Positions 9,227-17,978 of a stretch of 64,000 bases of DNA are shown here, piece after piece. Positions within the stretch are counted from its first letter, which is position 1. Each line of letters starts with the position of its first letter. Both the position numbers and the translations under genes were made by a program. The stretch is from [Pantoea] beijingensis (GTDB lineage: Bacteria > Pseudomonadota > Gammaproteobacteria > Enterobacterales > Enterobacteriaceae), in contig NZ_CP071409.1 in the NCBI RefSeq assembly GCF_022647505.1, forward strand, positions 2,542,001 through 2,606,000, read 5' to 3'. Below the pieces are notes generated by a model. It had not been told where the DNA came from, made no database searches, and saw nothing but the letters and a program-made list of their open reading frames with translations.

Positions 9227-10179
9227 GCTTTGTCCCCCATCTCTTTATTCTGATGCTTATGAAACCAGATAATAGGCAGGATCAATATCAGCAGGATAAT
9301 CACCGCCAGCGCTGAGGCGACCGGCCAGTCTCGATTGTTAAAGAACTCCTGCCAGATAATACGTCCAATCATGATGCTATCCGGGCCGCCCAGGAGTTCA
9401 GGGATGACATACTCGCCCACCGCAGGAATGAAGACCAGCATCGAGCCTGCGATAATGCCCCCTTTGGTTAACGGGACGATCACATGGAAGAACGTTTTCA
9501 GGGGGCGCGCGCCCAGATCCAGCGACGCTTCGACCAGTGAATAATCGATACGCGTTAATGCGGTGTAGATCGGGAGCACCATAAACGGCAGATAGCAGTA
9601 CACAATGCCAATATAAACCGCCACGTTGGTATAAAGGATCACCAGTGGATGATCAATAATACCCAGCCACAGCAAAAAGCGGTTAAGAATACCGTTATTG
9701 TTCAACAATCCCATCCAGGCATAAACCCGCACCAGAAAAGAGGTCCAGGAAGGCAGGATGACCAGCAACAATAGCACGCTACGCATCGACGGCTGGCTGT
9801 GCGCGATCGCCCAGGCCAGTGGATACCCGATGGCCAGGCAGATCAGGGTAGAGATTGCCGCCACTTTCAGCGATTGCAAATACGCATCCGCATAGAGTGG
9901 ATCATCAGTCAGCGTAAAATAGTTACCGAGGTTTAGCACCACGCTGAGCTGATCGTCAGCCCAGCCGATCAGCTCAGTATAAGGCGGGATCGCGCGGGCA
10001 ATATCGGCAAAACTGATTTTCAGTACGATCAAAAACGGCAACAGAAACAGCAGCGTCAGCCACAGATACGGTAACGCAATCACAAATTTCCGACCGTGTT
10101 TCATTTGCAATCGCGTCAGCAGAGAACGGCCTGCCGTGACGCTGGGGGGCTTGCCGGTATGTTCAGTTTGTTGGCTCAT
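9223..10179 (-). CDS. potH: Putrescine ABC transporter permease PotH
   Basis: Inner-membrane permease partner of PotI, 318 residues. The N-terminal 30 residues are polar and variable, followed by LQMKHGRKFVIALPYLWL, which matches E. coli PotH closely. The coupling loop is LVEASLDLGARPLKTFFHVIVP. It begins 12 bases after the potG stop and overlaps potI by four bases, so the permeases are likely translated together. Confidence 0.96.
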   Translation of the reverse strand: MSQQTEHTGKPPSVTAGRSLLTRLQMKHGRKFVIALPYLWLTLLFLLPFLIVLKISFADIARAIPPYTELIGWADDQLSVVLNLGNYFTLTDDPLYADAYLQSLKVAAISTLICLAIGYPLAWAIAHSQPSMRSVLLLLVILPSWTSFLVRVYAWMGLLNNNGILNRFLLWLGIIDHPLVILYTNVAVYIGIVYCYLPFMVLPIYTALTRIDYSLVEASLDLGARPLKTFFHVIVPLTKGGIIAGSMLVFIPAVGEYVIPELLGGPDSIMIGRIIWQEFFNNRDWPVASALAVIILLILILPIIWFHKHQNKEMGDKA

Positions 10180-10191
10180 GTTTCCCTCAGC

Positions 10192-11325
10192 TTATACCGT
10201 CAGAACCACACAGCTGTCGGCATCCCAGCAGAGACGCACTTCATCGCCCCAGGTGGGCGCGCCTTTGCGGAAGCGGTGGGCGTTTTGCAGCTGTGCGCTA
10301 ATCATCTGGCCGCTTTGCAGGCGGACATGATAGATAGAGAGATCGCCCAGATAAGCAATGTGCACCACCTCACCGAAAGCAAAATTACAGCCATCCTCCG
10401 GGACGTCATCGCATAGCATGACTTTTTCCGGGCGTAATGCGATGAAGATCGGCACATTATCAACAACCGACGCATCAGAATCGATTTTGAGTGGATGAAT
10501 CAAGCCCGGGCTGTCGATAATCAGGCCATGGTCCTGCCGCTCGCGCAGTACCCCTTCAAAGACATTGACTGACCCGATAAACTCCGCGCTGTAGCGGCTG
10601 GTTGGGTGTTCGTAGATCTCTTCGGGCTCGCCAATTTGCACAAATTTTCCGCGATTCATAATGGCGATTCGCCCTGCCATGGTCATCGCCTCTTCCTGAT
10701 CGTGAGTGACCATGACACAGGTTGCGCCAACGCGCTCAAGGATATCGACCACTTCCAGTTGCATCCGGTCACGCAGCTTTTTATCCAGCGCACCCATCGG
10801 CTCATCCAGTAGCAGTAACTTAGGCCGTTTAGCCAGGCTACGCGCCAGAGCAACGCGCTGGCGCTGACCGCCAGAGAGCTGGTGCGGTTTCCGTTTGGCA
10901 AACTCCTGCATATGAACCAGCGTCAGCATCTCTTCAACCCGGTGCTTAATTTCATCCTTCGGCAGACGGTCCTGTTTCAGTCCAAACGCAATATTTTGCT
11001 CCACTGTCATATGAGGAAACAACGCATAGGACTGGAACATCATGTTAATTGGCCGCTGGTAAGGCGGAACGTGCGATAAATCCTGCCCGTCGAGTACGAT
11101 CTGCCCCTGCGTGGGTGACTCAAAACCGGCCAGCATACGCAGTAGCGTTGATTTGCCGCAGCCGGATGCCCCGAGCAGCGCAAAAATCTCGCCTTGATAG
11201 ATGGTCAGGCTGACATCATCCACGGCATGTTGGCCTTCGAATGATTTGGTCAGGTTACGGATTTCCAGCAGCGGGGTAAGCGCTTTGGCTGGCTTAGGAT
11301 GCGGACGAGGGATGGCGTCGTTCAC
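10192..11325 (-). CDS. potG: Putrescine ABC transporter ATP-binding protein PotG
   Basis: ATPase of the PotFGHI putrescine importer. I chose the GTG at 11325, which gives MNDAIPRP as in E. coli PotG and 377 residues. GGAGAG is eight bases upstream. A TTG two codons earlier would be too close to that site. Walker A is GASGCGKST, the signature LSGGQRQRVALARSL, Walker B LLLLDEP, followed by a C-terminal TOBE-type regulatory domain (ALRPEKVML). A 160-base gap separates it from potF. Confidence 0.96.
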   Translation of the reverse strand: MNDAIPRPHPKPAKALTPLLEIRNLTKSFEGQHAVDDVSLTIYQGEIFALLGASGCGKSTLLRMLAGFESPTQGQIVLDGQDLSHVPPYQRPINMMFQSYALFPHMTVEQNIAFGLKQDRLPKDEIKHRVEEMLTLVHMQEFAKRKPHQLSGGQRQRVALARSLAKRPKLLLLDEPMGALDKKLRDRMQLEVVDILERVGATCVMVTHDQEEAMTMAGRIAIMNRGKFVQIGEPEEIYEHPTSRYSAEFIGSVNVFEGVLRERQDHGLIIDSPGLIHPLKIDSDASVVDNVPIFIALRPEKVMLCDDVPEDGCNFAFGEVVHIAYLGDLSIYHVRLQSGQMISAQLQNAHRFRKGAPTWGDEVRLCWDADSCVVLTV

Positions 11326-11491
11326 TAACAATACTCTCCGACACTAAACGGACACAGGCGATTGCCATCACCCCACCTCACCGCTCCGATCTTGGCCAGC
11401 GCGATGAGGAAAAGGATGACAACAATGCCGTTAGGTTTTACGCCTCCATCACAGGAAGCGATTTATGGGAACGTCAGGCGATAACAACGAA

Positions 11492-12601
11492 TTATTTACC
11501 GCTTTTTACTTTGGTCCAGGCGCGGGTGCGGACACGGTCAAGCCTTGGATCCTGTACTTTCAGCACGAACAATTTGCTCATGATGTCCGGCGTCGGGAAG
11601 ATACCAGGATTGTCACGCACGCTGGCATCGATCAACGGAACCGATGCTTTGTTACCGTTAGCGTAGAACATTTTATTGGAGATATCGGCGATCACCTTCG
11701 GTTCCATCAGATAATTGAGGAACTGGTAGGCTTCATCGACATTTTTAGCATCTTTCGGGATCGCTAACGTATCAAAGAAAGCCAGTGCGCCCTGCTTCGG
11801 GATGCTGTAGGCGATGTTTACGCCATTTTTCGCTGCCACCGCACGGTTTTTCGCCTGCAGAACATCCCCTGCCCAGCCGATCGCCACGCAGATGTTACCG
11901 TTCGCTAAATCATTAATGTACTGAGAGGAATGGAAATAGCGGATCGACGGACGCAGTTTCAACAACAAATCGGTCGCCGGGCCGGAGTAATCTTTCGGAT
12001 CGCTGCTGTTCGGATCTTTACCCAGATAATTCAGTACAGTAGAGAAAACTTCTTCCGGCGCATCCAGGAATGACACACCACAGCTTTTCAGTTTTTCCAG
12101 GTTTTCCGGCTTCAGCACCAGGTCCCAGCTGTCCACTGGCGCGTCCTGGCCCAGAACTGCTTTGACTTTATCGACGTTATAGCCAATACCGGTGGTAGCC
12201 CACAGATAGGGGATGGCGTATTTATTACCGGGATCGTGTTGCGCCACTTTTTCCAGCAGTGCCGGATCAAGGTTTTTGTAGTTTGGCAACTTACTCTTAT
12301 CCAGCGGCTGGAACACATCTGACTGAAGCTGGCGCGCCAGGAAACTGGAAGACGGCACCACGATATCGTAACCGGTGCTTCCCGCCATCAGTTTGCCTTC
12401 CAGCACTTCGTTAGAATCAAACACGTCATAGACGACGTTAATCCCGCTCTGCTTCTCGAAATTCGGCACCGTATCGGCAGAGATATAATCTGACCAGTTA
12501 TAGACGTGCAGCGTCTTTTGTTCTGCTATGGTGCCGGCGGAAACCACCATCAACGCACCCGCAACTACACCTGACAACCATTTTTTACGTTGGTTGAACA
12601 T
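11492..12601 (-). CDS. potF: Putrescine-binding periplasmic protein PotF
   Basis: Periplasmic binding protein for putrescine, 369 residues against 370 in E. coli. A signal peptide ends near residue 27 (SAGTIAEQ), and the mature protein begins KTLHVYNWSDYI, the hallmark of PotD/PotF. Aromatic and acidic residues of the ligand pocket lie in the YNWSDY, SFLDAPEEVF and IGWAGDV segments. It heads the potFGHI operon. A perfect ARG-box core lies about 160 bases upstream. Confidence 0.96.
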   Translation of the reverse strand: MFNQRKKWLSGVVAGALMVVSAGTIAEQKTLHVYNWSDYISADTVPNFEKQSGINVVYDVFDSNEVLEGKLMAGSTGYDIVVPSSSFLARQLQSDVFQPLDKSKLPNYKNLDPALLEKVAQHDPGNKYAIPYLWATTGIGYNVDKVKAVLGQDAPVDSWDLVLKPENLEKLKSCGVSFLDAPEEVFSTVLNYLGKDPNSSDPKDYSGPATDLLLKLRPSIRYFHSSQYINDLANGNICVAIGWAGDVLQAKNRAVAAKNGVNIAYSIPKQGALAFFDTLAIPKDAKNVDEAYQFLNYLMEPKVIADISNKMFYANGNKASVPLIDASVRDNPGIFPTPDIMSKLFVLKVQDPRLDRVRTRAWTKVKSGK

Positions 12602-13375
12602 GTCTTCATACCTCCAGAATAGGGCTTAATAAAATTCTGCAGAACAAGCAAATCGCTCGCGCGTCAGCAAACGGTAAAAATATTCCCACCGTACTTTAAG
12701 TCGCAGGTTTTCAGCTGCGGCCAAATTAGGTTGGTCACCAAAAGCTCAAGACCACAATGAATGAATATTCACGATAGCCGCTAACAGGAAAAACGATTAC
12801 CTCAGTAACTTGCATGACATAGCAGTAATCAATTTGTCCATCTCTTGCGCGAAAGCATCATGCCAGGCAGCGTAATCAGCGCACCTGGCGTTACGCGCCC
12901 GATAGTGCCCCGCAAGCATAGCCCCCAACACACTTACAGACCATACCTCAGCGTAAAAAACGCCTTTTATCGATTAATTATGCACGTTTCTTCTCTGTGA
13001 TATGCCAGATACGGTATAAACGACGAGAAAAATCTGGCAATTAAGGGCAAAATGCAGAATAAAAAATGGTAGTGAAGGAGCAGAAAATATGGGTAAACCC
13101 TACGATTAACGTCCAATACACCGCGTCGCGCTCAGCAAGGTTATTAATACTTTCGCTATAATAAGCTAAAGACAGACTCAGCTTACCCATTACTCTGATT
13201 AATCCATTTCATCATAGCTCGCATCCGCCTTTCCAGCCTGGTATGTTCATCGGCAGCGGCGTATATGACATGACATGGGAAATAGCTAACAAAATGAAAC
13301 TTACTGTGTAGCACTTCTCTTCATTGCCATGAAAGAAGTGTTGCCCAATACAGGCAACAGTAGAGAGTAAATATA
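12602..13375. other. Long intergenic region between potF and the SDR gene
   Basis: These 774 bases hold the divergent promoters of potF and the SDR gene. I see the ARG-box-like site at 12756-12773 and a TATAAT hexamer at 13157-13162 without a convincing -35 element. No open frame with a credible ribosome site was found. In E. coli ybjN lies next to potF, so this gap arose with the SDR insertion or with loss of other genes. Confidence 0.6.
12756..12773 (-). promoter_or_regulatory. ARG-box-like site upstream of potF
   Basis: The core TGAAT-GAAT-ATTCA (12758-12771) is an exact match to the ARG box half-sites TGAAT and ATTCA with four A/T-rich bases between them. Its centre is about 163 bases upstream of the potF start. 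I see no second box at the usual 3-base spacing on either side. Confidence 0.55.
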
Positions 13376-14092
13376 ATGAAAATTGAAGGAAGTATTGCTC
13401 TGGTAACCGGCGCTAGCCGGGGTATTGGAAAAGCGTATATCGAGGCTCTGATTAAACGTGGAGCAAAAAAGATTTATGCAACGGCGCGTGATGCTGACGC
13501 CATTAAACACGCAGGGGTTGAGCGTCTTTCGCTGGATATCACTAAACCTGAAGATATCGCCGCCGCAGCGGCCATCGCCAGCGATGCCACGATCCTCATT
13601 AACAACGCAGGCATAGCGACTAATCAGCATCTGGTAACCGGTGATTTGGATCTAATTCGTCTCGAGATGGATACGCATTTCTATGGTTTGCTCAATATGG
13701 TGCGGGCATTCTCTCCGGTGCTGGGAAAAAATGGCGGAGGCGCAATCGTGAATATGTTGTCTCTGACCTCCTGGTTCAGCTATCCTGGCGCAGAAGCCTA
13801 TTCGGCAGCCAAAGCCGCCGCCTGGAGCTTAACGAACAGCGCACGCCTGGAGCTGGCCAGCCAGGGCACTCAGGTGATCGGAGTTCAGCTTGGTGCAACG
13901 GATACTGATATGATGAAAGGGATTGATATGCCCAAAAATGATCCGGCCAATGTCGCGAATGCTGCACTGGATGCAATTGAAAATGGCGACTGGGAAGTGC
14001 TCGCTGATGAAGCGACGCGTCAGGTAAAAGCAGGGCTTTCTGTTGATCCTAAATTGCTTTACGCCGGATTGATGAACTCTGCATCGTCATAA
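13376..14092 (+). CDS. SDR family oxidoreductase
   Basis: Classical short-chain dehydrogenase/reductase of 238 residues; substrate unknown. The cofactor motif TGASRGIG is at residues 11-18, NNAG follows near 79, and the catalytic YSAAK has Tyr142 and Lys146 with a Ser in the preceding MLSLTSW block. ARDADA after the second strand suggests NADP(H) preference (inference). The start at 13376 is preceded by AGAGAGTAAATATA. It is not part of the E. coli gene order here: it is inserted between ybjN and potF, transcribed opposite to both, so it is probably a single-gene unit. Confidence 0.85.
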   Translation: MKIEGSIALVTGASRGIGKAYIEALIKRGAKKIYATARDADAIKHAGVERLSLDITKPEDIAAAAAIASDATILINNAGIATNQHLVTGDLDLIRLEMDTHFYGLLNMVRAFSPVLGKNGGGAIVNMLSLTSWFSYPGAEAYSAAKAAAWSLTNSARLELASQGTQVIGVQLGATDTDMMKGIDMPKNDPANVANAALDAIENGDWEVLADEATRQVKAGLSVDPKLLYAGLMNSASS

Positions 14093-14216
14093 CTTACGGT
14101 CAACATATACCGTTTATGCCACCAGATGATCTTTTTGCTGGCATTGAGGTAAGTTCCCCAGTGTTCCGGGGAACTTACCGCCATCGTACGGCCTGAAACA
14201 GACCGCGGATTGCGGA

Positions 14217-14696
14217 TTAATGCAGCACCGAGTACCGTTCCGTCATCGAAGAGAGCTCATCATCTTCACCCACCACCAACAAATTATTCGCAAAAGCTTC
14301 CACGATTACCATGGAGATTTGTTCTTCACTTTGCTGCATAAAGTGTGAAAATTGCGCGAAAGTCAAACCGACTGCGGTACTGATTGACTGGCAAACGATC
14401 AGTTTGGGCAGGTTGTCATCCTGGATATCGAGAAAAGCCTTAACTGTTAGCGAGCTGGCGTTAATCTGCGATAAATCACCGGCCAATGGAATCAGTGCTG
14501 TCGGCTTTACTTCAGCCAGAGCAGAAAACAGGACGACCCCATCAACCAGATCTATCTTGGCATCGAAAACGCCATCAAAATTTTGCATATGCGGCAGATG
14601 AAGTGCCTGGCAAGCATCGCATTCAAACCAGGTAATGCTTTGTTGATCCAGCCAACGTCGCAACACGTCAATATCTGGAACGACGAGTGAATCCAT
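14217..14696 (-). CDS. ybjN: YbjN domain-containing protein
   Basis: Cytoplasmic protein of 159 residues with strong identity to E. coli YbjN: WFECDACQALHLPHMQNFDG, ALAEVKPTALIPL and INASSLTVKAFLD are conserved. The YbjN fold resembles type III secretion chaperones, and the protein has been linked to motility, stress and envelope regulation, though its biochemical role is unknown. I chose the ATG at 14696 (MDSLVVPDID) over 14711 because it matches the family N-terminus. It follows rimK in the same direction, 88 bases downstream. Confidence 0.92.
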   Translation of the reverse strand: MDSLVVPDIDVLRRWLDQQSITWFECDACQALHLPHMQNFDGVFDAKIDLVDGVVLFSALAEVKPTALIPLAGDLSQINASSLTVKAFLDIQDDNLPKLIVCQSISTAVGLTFAQFSHFMQQSEEQISMVIVEAFANNLLVVGEDDELSSMTERYSVLH

Positions 14697-14784
14697 AACC
14701 AACTGCCTCATGCTACCGTTAAAGAGCGCACTAGCTTACGGAAAAACCGTGGCGAACACCACGCCTGTACCATAAATATGCTAT

Positions 14785-15687
14785 TTACCCGCCGGTTTTA
14801 AGGCGGAAACCCGGCTGCGCGTGCTGCTCAATCCACGCGATCATCATCGAGGCAATATCTAAACCAGTTGTTTTTTCAATACCTTCCAGTCCAGGCGAAG
14901 CGTTGACCTCCATGACCAGCGGCCCACGTTTGGCACGTAAAATATCGACACCGGCAACATCCAATCCTAGCGTCAATGCTGCCTTAACGGCAATTTCACG
15001 TTCACGTTCGGTGATTTCAACACGCTTTGCAGTACCGCCGCGATGTAGATTAGAACGGAAGTCGCCCTCTTTCGCCTGCCGTTCGATAGCCCCAACCACC
15101 TGTTGTCCAATCACCAGGCAGCGAATGTCCCGCCCGTTTGCTTCTTTGATATACTCCTGCACCAGGATATGCGCATTAAGGCCGCGAAAAGCATCAATAA
15201 CGCTCTCTGCGGCCTGCCGCGTCTCCGCCAAAACCACGCCAATGCCCTGTGTCCCCTCAACCAGCTTCACCACCAACGGCGCACCGCCGACCATATCAAT
15301 CAGATCGCGGGTATCATCGGGAGAGTGAGCAAAGCCGGTGACGGGCATATCAATGCCTTGACGTGCCAGTAGCTGTAAAGAACGCAATTTATCGCGAGCC
15401 CGGGTAATGGCTACGGACTCATTCAGAGGATAACTGCCGCACATCTCAAACTGCCGTAGCACTGCGGTACCATAGAACGTTGTCATGGTACCGATGCGCG
15501 GAATAACAGCATCAAAGTGGCCTAGCGGCCGACCGCGGTAATGCACCGCTGCGGATGCCGGGTTGATATTCATATAGCAAGAGAGTGGATCAATAATCTC
15601 AACGCTATGCCCACGGGCAATAGCTGCTGCCCGCAGTTGTTTGCAGGAATAAAGGGATCCATCCCGCGATAAAATAGCAATTTTCAT
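14785..15687 (-). CDS. rimK: Ribosomal protein S6--L-glutamate ligase RimK
   Basis: ATP-grasp ligase that adds glutamate residues to the C-terminus of ribosomal protein S6. Length 300, as in E. coli. The N-terminal [15 protein letters not shown] is characteristic. The ATP-grasp core includes [29 protein letters not shown] and the metal-binding [12 protein letters not shown] near residue 260. It lies 23 bases downstream of nfsA in the ybjC-nfsA-rimK-ybjN group. Confidence 0.96.
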   Translation of the reverse strand: MKIAILSRDGSLYSCKQLRAAAIARGHSVEIIDPLSCYMNINPASAAVHYRGRPLGHFDAVIPRIGTMTTFYGTAVLRQFEMCGSYPLNESVAITRARDKLRSLQLLARQGIDMPVTGFAHSPDDTRDLIDMVGGAPLVVKLVEGTQGIGVVLAETRQAAESVIDAFRGLNAHILVQEYIKEANGRDIRCLVIGQQVVGAIERQAKEGDFRSNLHRGGTAKRVEITEREREIAVKAALTLGLDVAGVDILRAKRGPLVMEVNASPGLEGIEKTTGLDIASMMIAWIEQHAQPGFRLKTGG

Positions 15688-15710
15688 TCACGCTCTCCGG
15701 CTGGCAGCGC

Positions 15711-16433
15711 CTAACGCGTTGCCCACCCCTGCTGATGTAAGTAATCGAGAATGAAGGGGCGACTTTCACGCACAATAGTGCGTTTAATCTGCTCGCTCCA
15801 GCTGTCCTGTCGCTGGTTACTGCCACGCGCCATATAGTATTCCACCAGTTCGCGATCGTACTCTTCCAGCAACGCCGGCTCTATCGGCTGATAGCTGTTC
15901 TCATGCACCATCATTTTCGCGGGCATACGGGGTTTCACATCAGGCTGCTGAGCGGGCCAGCCAAGACACATACCAAACAGTGGGAGAACATGCTGCGGAA
16001 GATTCAGTTCGTGGGTAACCTGCGCAATATTATTACGAATGCCACCGATACAGACACCGCCAAGGCCGAGTGATTCCGCCGCCAACAGCGCATTCTGCCC
16101 CATCATTGCGGTATCAACACACCCCAGCAGTAGCTGTTCAGCCAGTCCCAGTTCTGCCTGCGGGCAAATCTGCAAATGGCGATTAAAATCGGCGCAGAAA
16201 ACCCAAAATTCGGCGGCCTGTGCCACGTATCGCTGTTCACCCGCCAGATGCGCGAGTTTTTCGCGTAGCGCACGATCGGTAATCCGAATAATAGAAGAGC
16301 ACTGTAGAAAACTTGAGCTGGAAGCCGATTGAGCCGCAGCAATAATAGCTTCACGCTGTTCATCCGAGAGGGGTTGTTCGGTAAAAGCACGGATTGAACG
16401 ATGAGCACGCTGTAAATCAATGGTCGGCGTCAT
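15711..16433 (-). CDS. nfsA: Oxygen-insensitive NADPH nitroreductase NfsA
   Basis: FMN flavoprotein that reduces nitroaromatics with NADPH. The ATG at 16433 gives MTPTIDLQRAHRSIRAF and 240 residues, the E. coli length. Conserved segments include AAAQSASSSSFLQCSSIIR for FMN binding and GMCLGWPAQQPDVKPRMP. The C-terminal basic region (Lys/Arg after WSEQIKRTIVRESRP) fits NADPH use. The start overlaps the ybjC 3' end by 17 bases, as in the E. coli ybjC-nfsA arrangement. Confidence 0.95.
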   Translation of the reverse strand: MTPTIDLQRAHRSIRAFTEQPLSDEQREAIIAAAQSASSSSFLQCSSIIRITDRALREKLAHLAGEQRYVAQAAEFWVFCADFNRHLQICPQAELGLAEQLLLGCVDTAMMGQNALLAAESLGLGGVCIGGIRNNIAQVTHELNLPQHVLPLFGMCLGWPAQQPDVKPRMPAKMMVHENSYQPIEPALLEEYDRELVEYYMARGSNQRQDSWSEQIKRTIVRESRPFILDYLHQQGWATR

Positions 16434-16707
16434 GTGAGTCTCCGGATTGGGGGTTATTTTTGCCACGTTTTGCTCTGCCAAACAGCTCGGGAGCCAGTGC
16501 TTGTGCAGTGCGCCACATCAGCGTAATCGCCGCAGGCAGCATCAGAACGATACCGGTAAAAAACATCAGTGTTGCCGGACCTTTACCGCTTAGCACGGCG
16601 GGCATGACTCCCCATCGGTTAATCGACAACATCGCCAGTGCCAACAAAAAGATGCCCATAACTTCAAGCACCAGCACTGGTTTTGATAGCTCGCCAAACG
16701 AACGCAT
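16417..16707 (-). CDS. ybjC: YbjC family inner-membrane protein (DUF1418)
   Basis: Membrane protein of 96 residues with two hydrophobic helices (about 10-30 and 43-65) and a basic C-terminus ending HDADH. E. coli YbjC has 95 residues and the same position ahead of nfsA. No function is established. In E. coli the ybjC-nfsA promoter responds to SoxS, but I did not find a clear soxbox here. Confidence 0.88.
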   Translation of the reverse strand: MRSFGELSKPVLVLEVMGIFLLALAMLSINRWGVMPAVLSGKGPATLMFFTGIVLMLPAAITLMWRTAQALAPELFGRAKRGKNNPQSGDSHDADH

Positions 16708-16882
16708 GTTTGCTCTCTTCGCTAAAAATCCTGAATGTTACGGTGCCCCTGCTGCACAACCGCCGCTCTATTAAAACCCAAATATGGCGTTTGTGCATAG
16801 TCTCTGCTAATTGGATTAACAGGCATTTCCTTCTTCCTTTCTCCCATCGAAGCGGGCATCATAAACGCATTAGTTAGTATAT

Positions 16883-16898
16883 TGTGACTTACATCACA
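16883..16898 (+). promoter_or_regulatory. CRP-type site upstream of grxA
   Basis: TGTGACTTACATCACA is a perfect TGTGA-N6-TCACA. It ends 26 bases before the grxA start and abuts a TAAAAT hexamer (16899-16904) that could be the -10. Bound there, CRP would overlap the promoter. Confidence 0.55.
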
Positions 16899-16924
16899 TA
16901 AAATCTCACCTTGAGGAGAAACCT

Positions 16925-17188
16925 ATGTTTGCAGTAATTTTTGGGCGCCCGGGCTGTCCTTACTGTGTTCGCGCGAAAGAGCTGGCGGAAAAACTGACCG
17001 AAGAGCGTGAGGATTTTAACTTCCGTTATATTGATATCCATGCCGAAGGCATCACCAAGGCCGATCTTGAGAAAACCGTTGGTAAGCCGGTAGAAACCGT
17101 ACCGCAGATTTTTCTCGATCAGAAGCACATCGGCGGCTGTACGGATTTTGAAGCCTACGCGAAAGAGCACCTGAATCTTTTTCAGTAA
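16925..17188 (+). CDS. grxA: Glutaredoxin 1
   Basis: Cytoplasmic glutathione-dependent dithiol oxidoreductase of 87 residues, which reduces ribonucleotide reductase and protein disulfides. The active site CPYC is at residues 11-14, with TVPQIF (cis-Pro loop) and GGCTDF for glutathione binding. The Gly-Gly-Cys in place of the Gly-Gly-Tyr of E. coli Grx1 is a small difference. GAGGAG lies eight bases upstream of the ATG. It is divergent from ybjC, as in E. coli. Confidence 0.96.
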   Translation: MFAVIFGRPGCPYCVRAKELAEKLTEEREDFNFRYIDIHAEGITKADLEKTVGKPVETVPQIFLDQKHIGGCTDFEAYAKEHLNLFQ

Positions 17189-17203
17189 TAAATAACGCGT
17201 AGT

Positions 17204-17240
17204 AAAAAACGGACCTGTCGTATGACAGGTCCGTTTTTTT
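17204..17240 (+). terminator. Bidirectional terminator between grxA and ybjM
   Basis: AAAAAACGGACCTGTC pairs with GACAGGTCCGTTTTTT around GTAT. The long stem has T-runs on both strands, so it serves grxA and convergent ybjM. Confidence 0.9.
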
Positions 17241-17271
17241 GTATCTTTTACCGGTAAATTTTCCCAAGGTG

Positions 17272-17634
17272 TCACATCGGGGAAAAGGCGCGCCACAGCA
17301 GCACACCTACTGCACCAGAGCCACACCAGAATGTAGCACTGATATGATAAGCCAGCTCCTGCCAAAAACCGTGATAGTGGGTTAAACAGGCAGAAAACGT
17401 TAACAGGCATAACGGCGTGGCCAGCAATGCTCCAAGTAACGACGTACCAAGCGCACCTTTGCGATTGAATAATGCCGTGCCGATACCGGGCAGTATAAAT
17501 AATAAAAGTCCAGGCTGACTTTGTGATGTCTCATCGCTGAACGTTGCCACAGTGGAGTGCGCGGCAATGTAAACCAGCCAGTAAAACATCATGCAGCTCA
17601 TCAGGCCAGGCAGTCGGATGCCCTGCAATAACAT
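17272..17634 (-). CDS. ybjM: YbjM family inner-membrane protein
   Basis: Integral membrane protein of 120 residues with about four hydrophobic segments. Matches to E. coli YbjM include LLFILPGIG, LLGALLATPLCLL, the FWQELAYHISATFWC block and a final hydrophobic helix. Function is unknown. The ATG at 17634 has GAGGTG seven bases upstream. E. coli ybjM lies between grxA and ybjL; the gene is at the same position here, convergent with grxA. Confidence 0.82.
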   Translation of the reverse strand: MLLQGIRLPGLMSCMMFYWLVYIAAHSTVATFSDETSQSQPGLLLFILPGIGTALFNRKGALGTSLLGALLATPLCLLTFSACLTHYHGFWQELAYHISATFWCGSGAVGVLLWRAFSPM

Positions 17635-17978
17635 AATTTCACCTCAATCATTTTCGCGTTAATAGTGAATCATTAACTTCCGAGAACGCCTGACTAAAAA
17701 TCAACCAGGTGACGATTTGAAGGCGGGTATCACGATCCAGGTGGTGCGAATCATCAAGCCAATACTATTGTGATTTGCAGAATAACAACCACAGGAAAAA
17801 GTTAAAATTATGCTGGCTTTTTGTGGCTGAAATAATAATTAATGCTTAAAATAAACACCCGCTTTATTTATCCCATTGCGACGGAACGCAAGCACCAAAG
17901 CGACGTCATCAATCAGATAAACATTAGCGCATAAAACCATTGATCTCAACAAGTTACTAGTAAACAAGAAGTTAACTC
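17635..17978. other. Divergent promoter region of ybjM and ybjL
   Basis: These 344 A/T-rich bases separate the divergent starts of ybjM and ybjL. I found no small open frame with a ribosome site and no recognisable operator. Confidence 0.5.

Noticed and set aside
13157..13162. TATAAT hexamer in the potF-SDR gap as a possible small RNA promoter
   Set aside because: No -35 element at a fitting distance and no terminator or conserved RNA downstream.
16889..17410. 173-codon minus-strand frame over grxA
   Set aside because: Antisense shadow of grxA and ybjM, crossing a strong bidirectional terminator.
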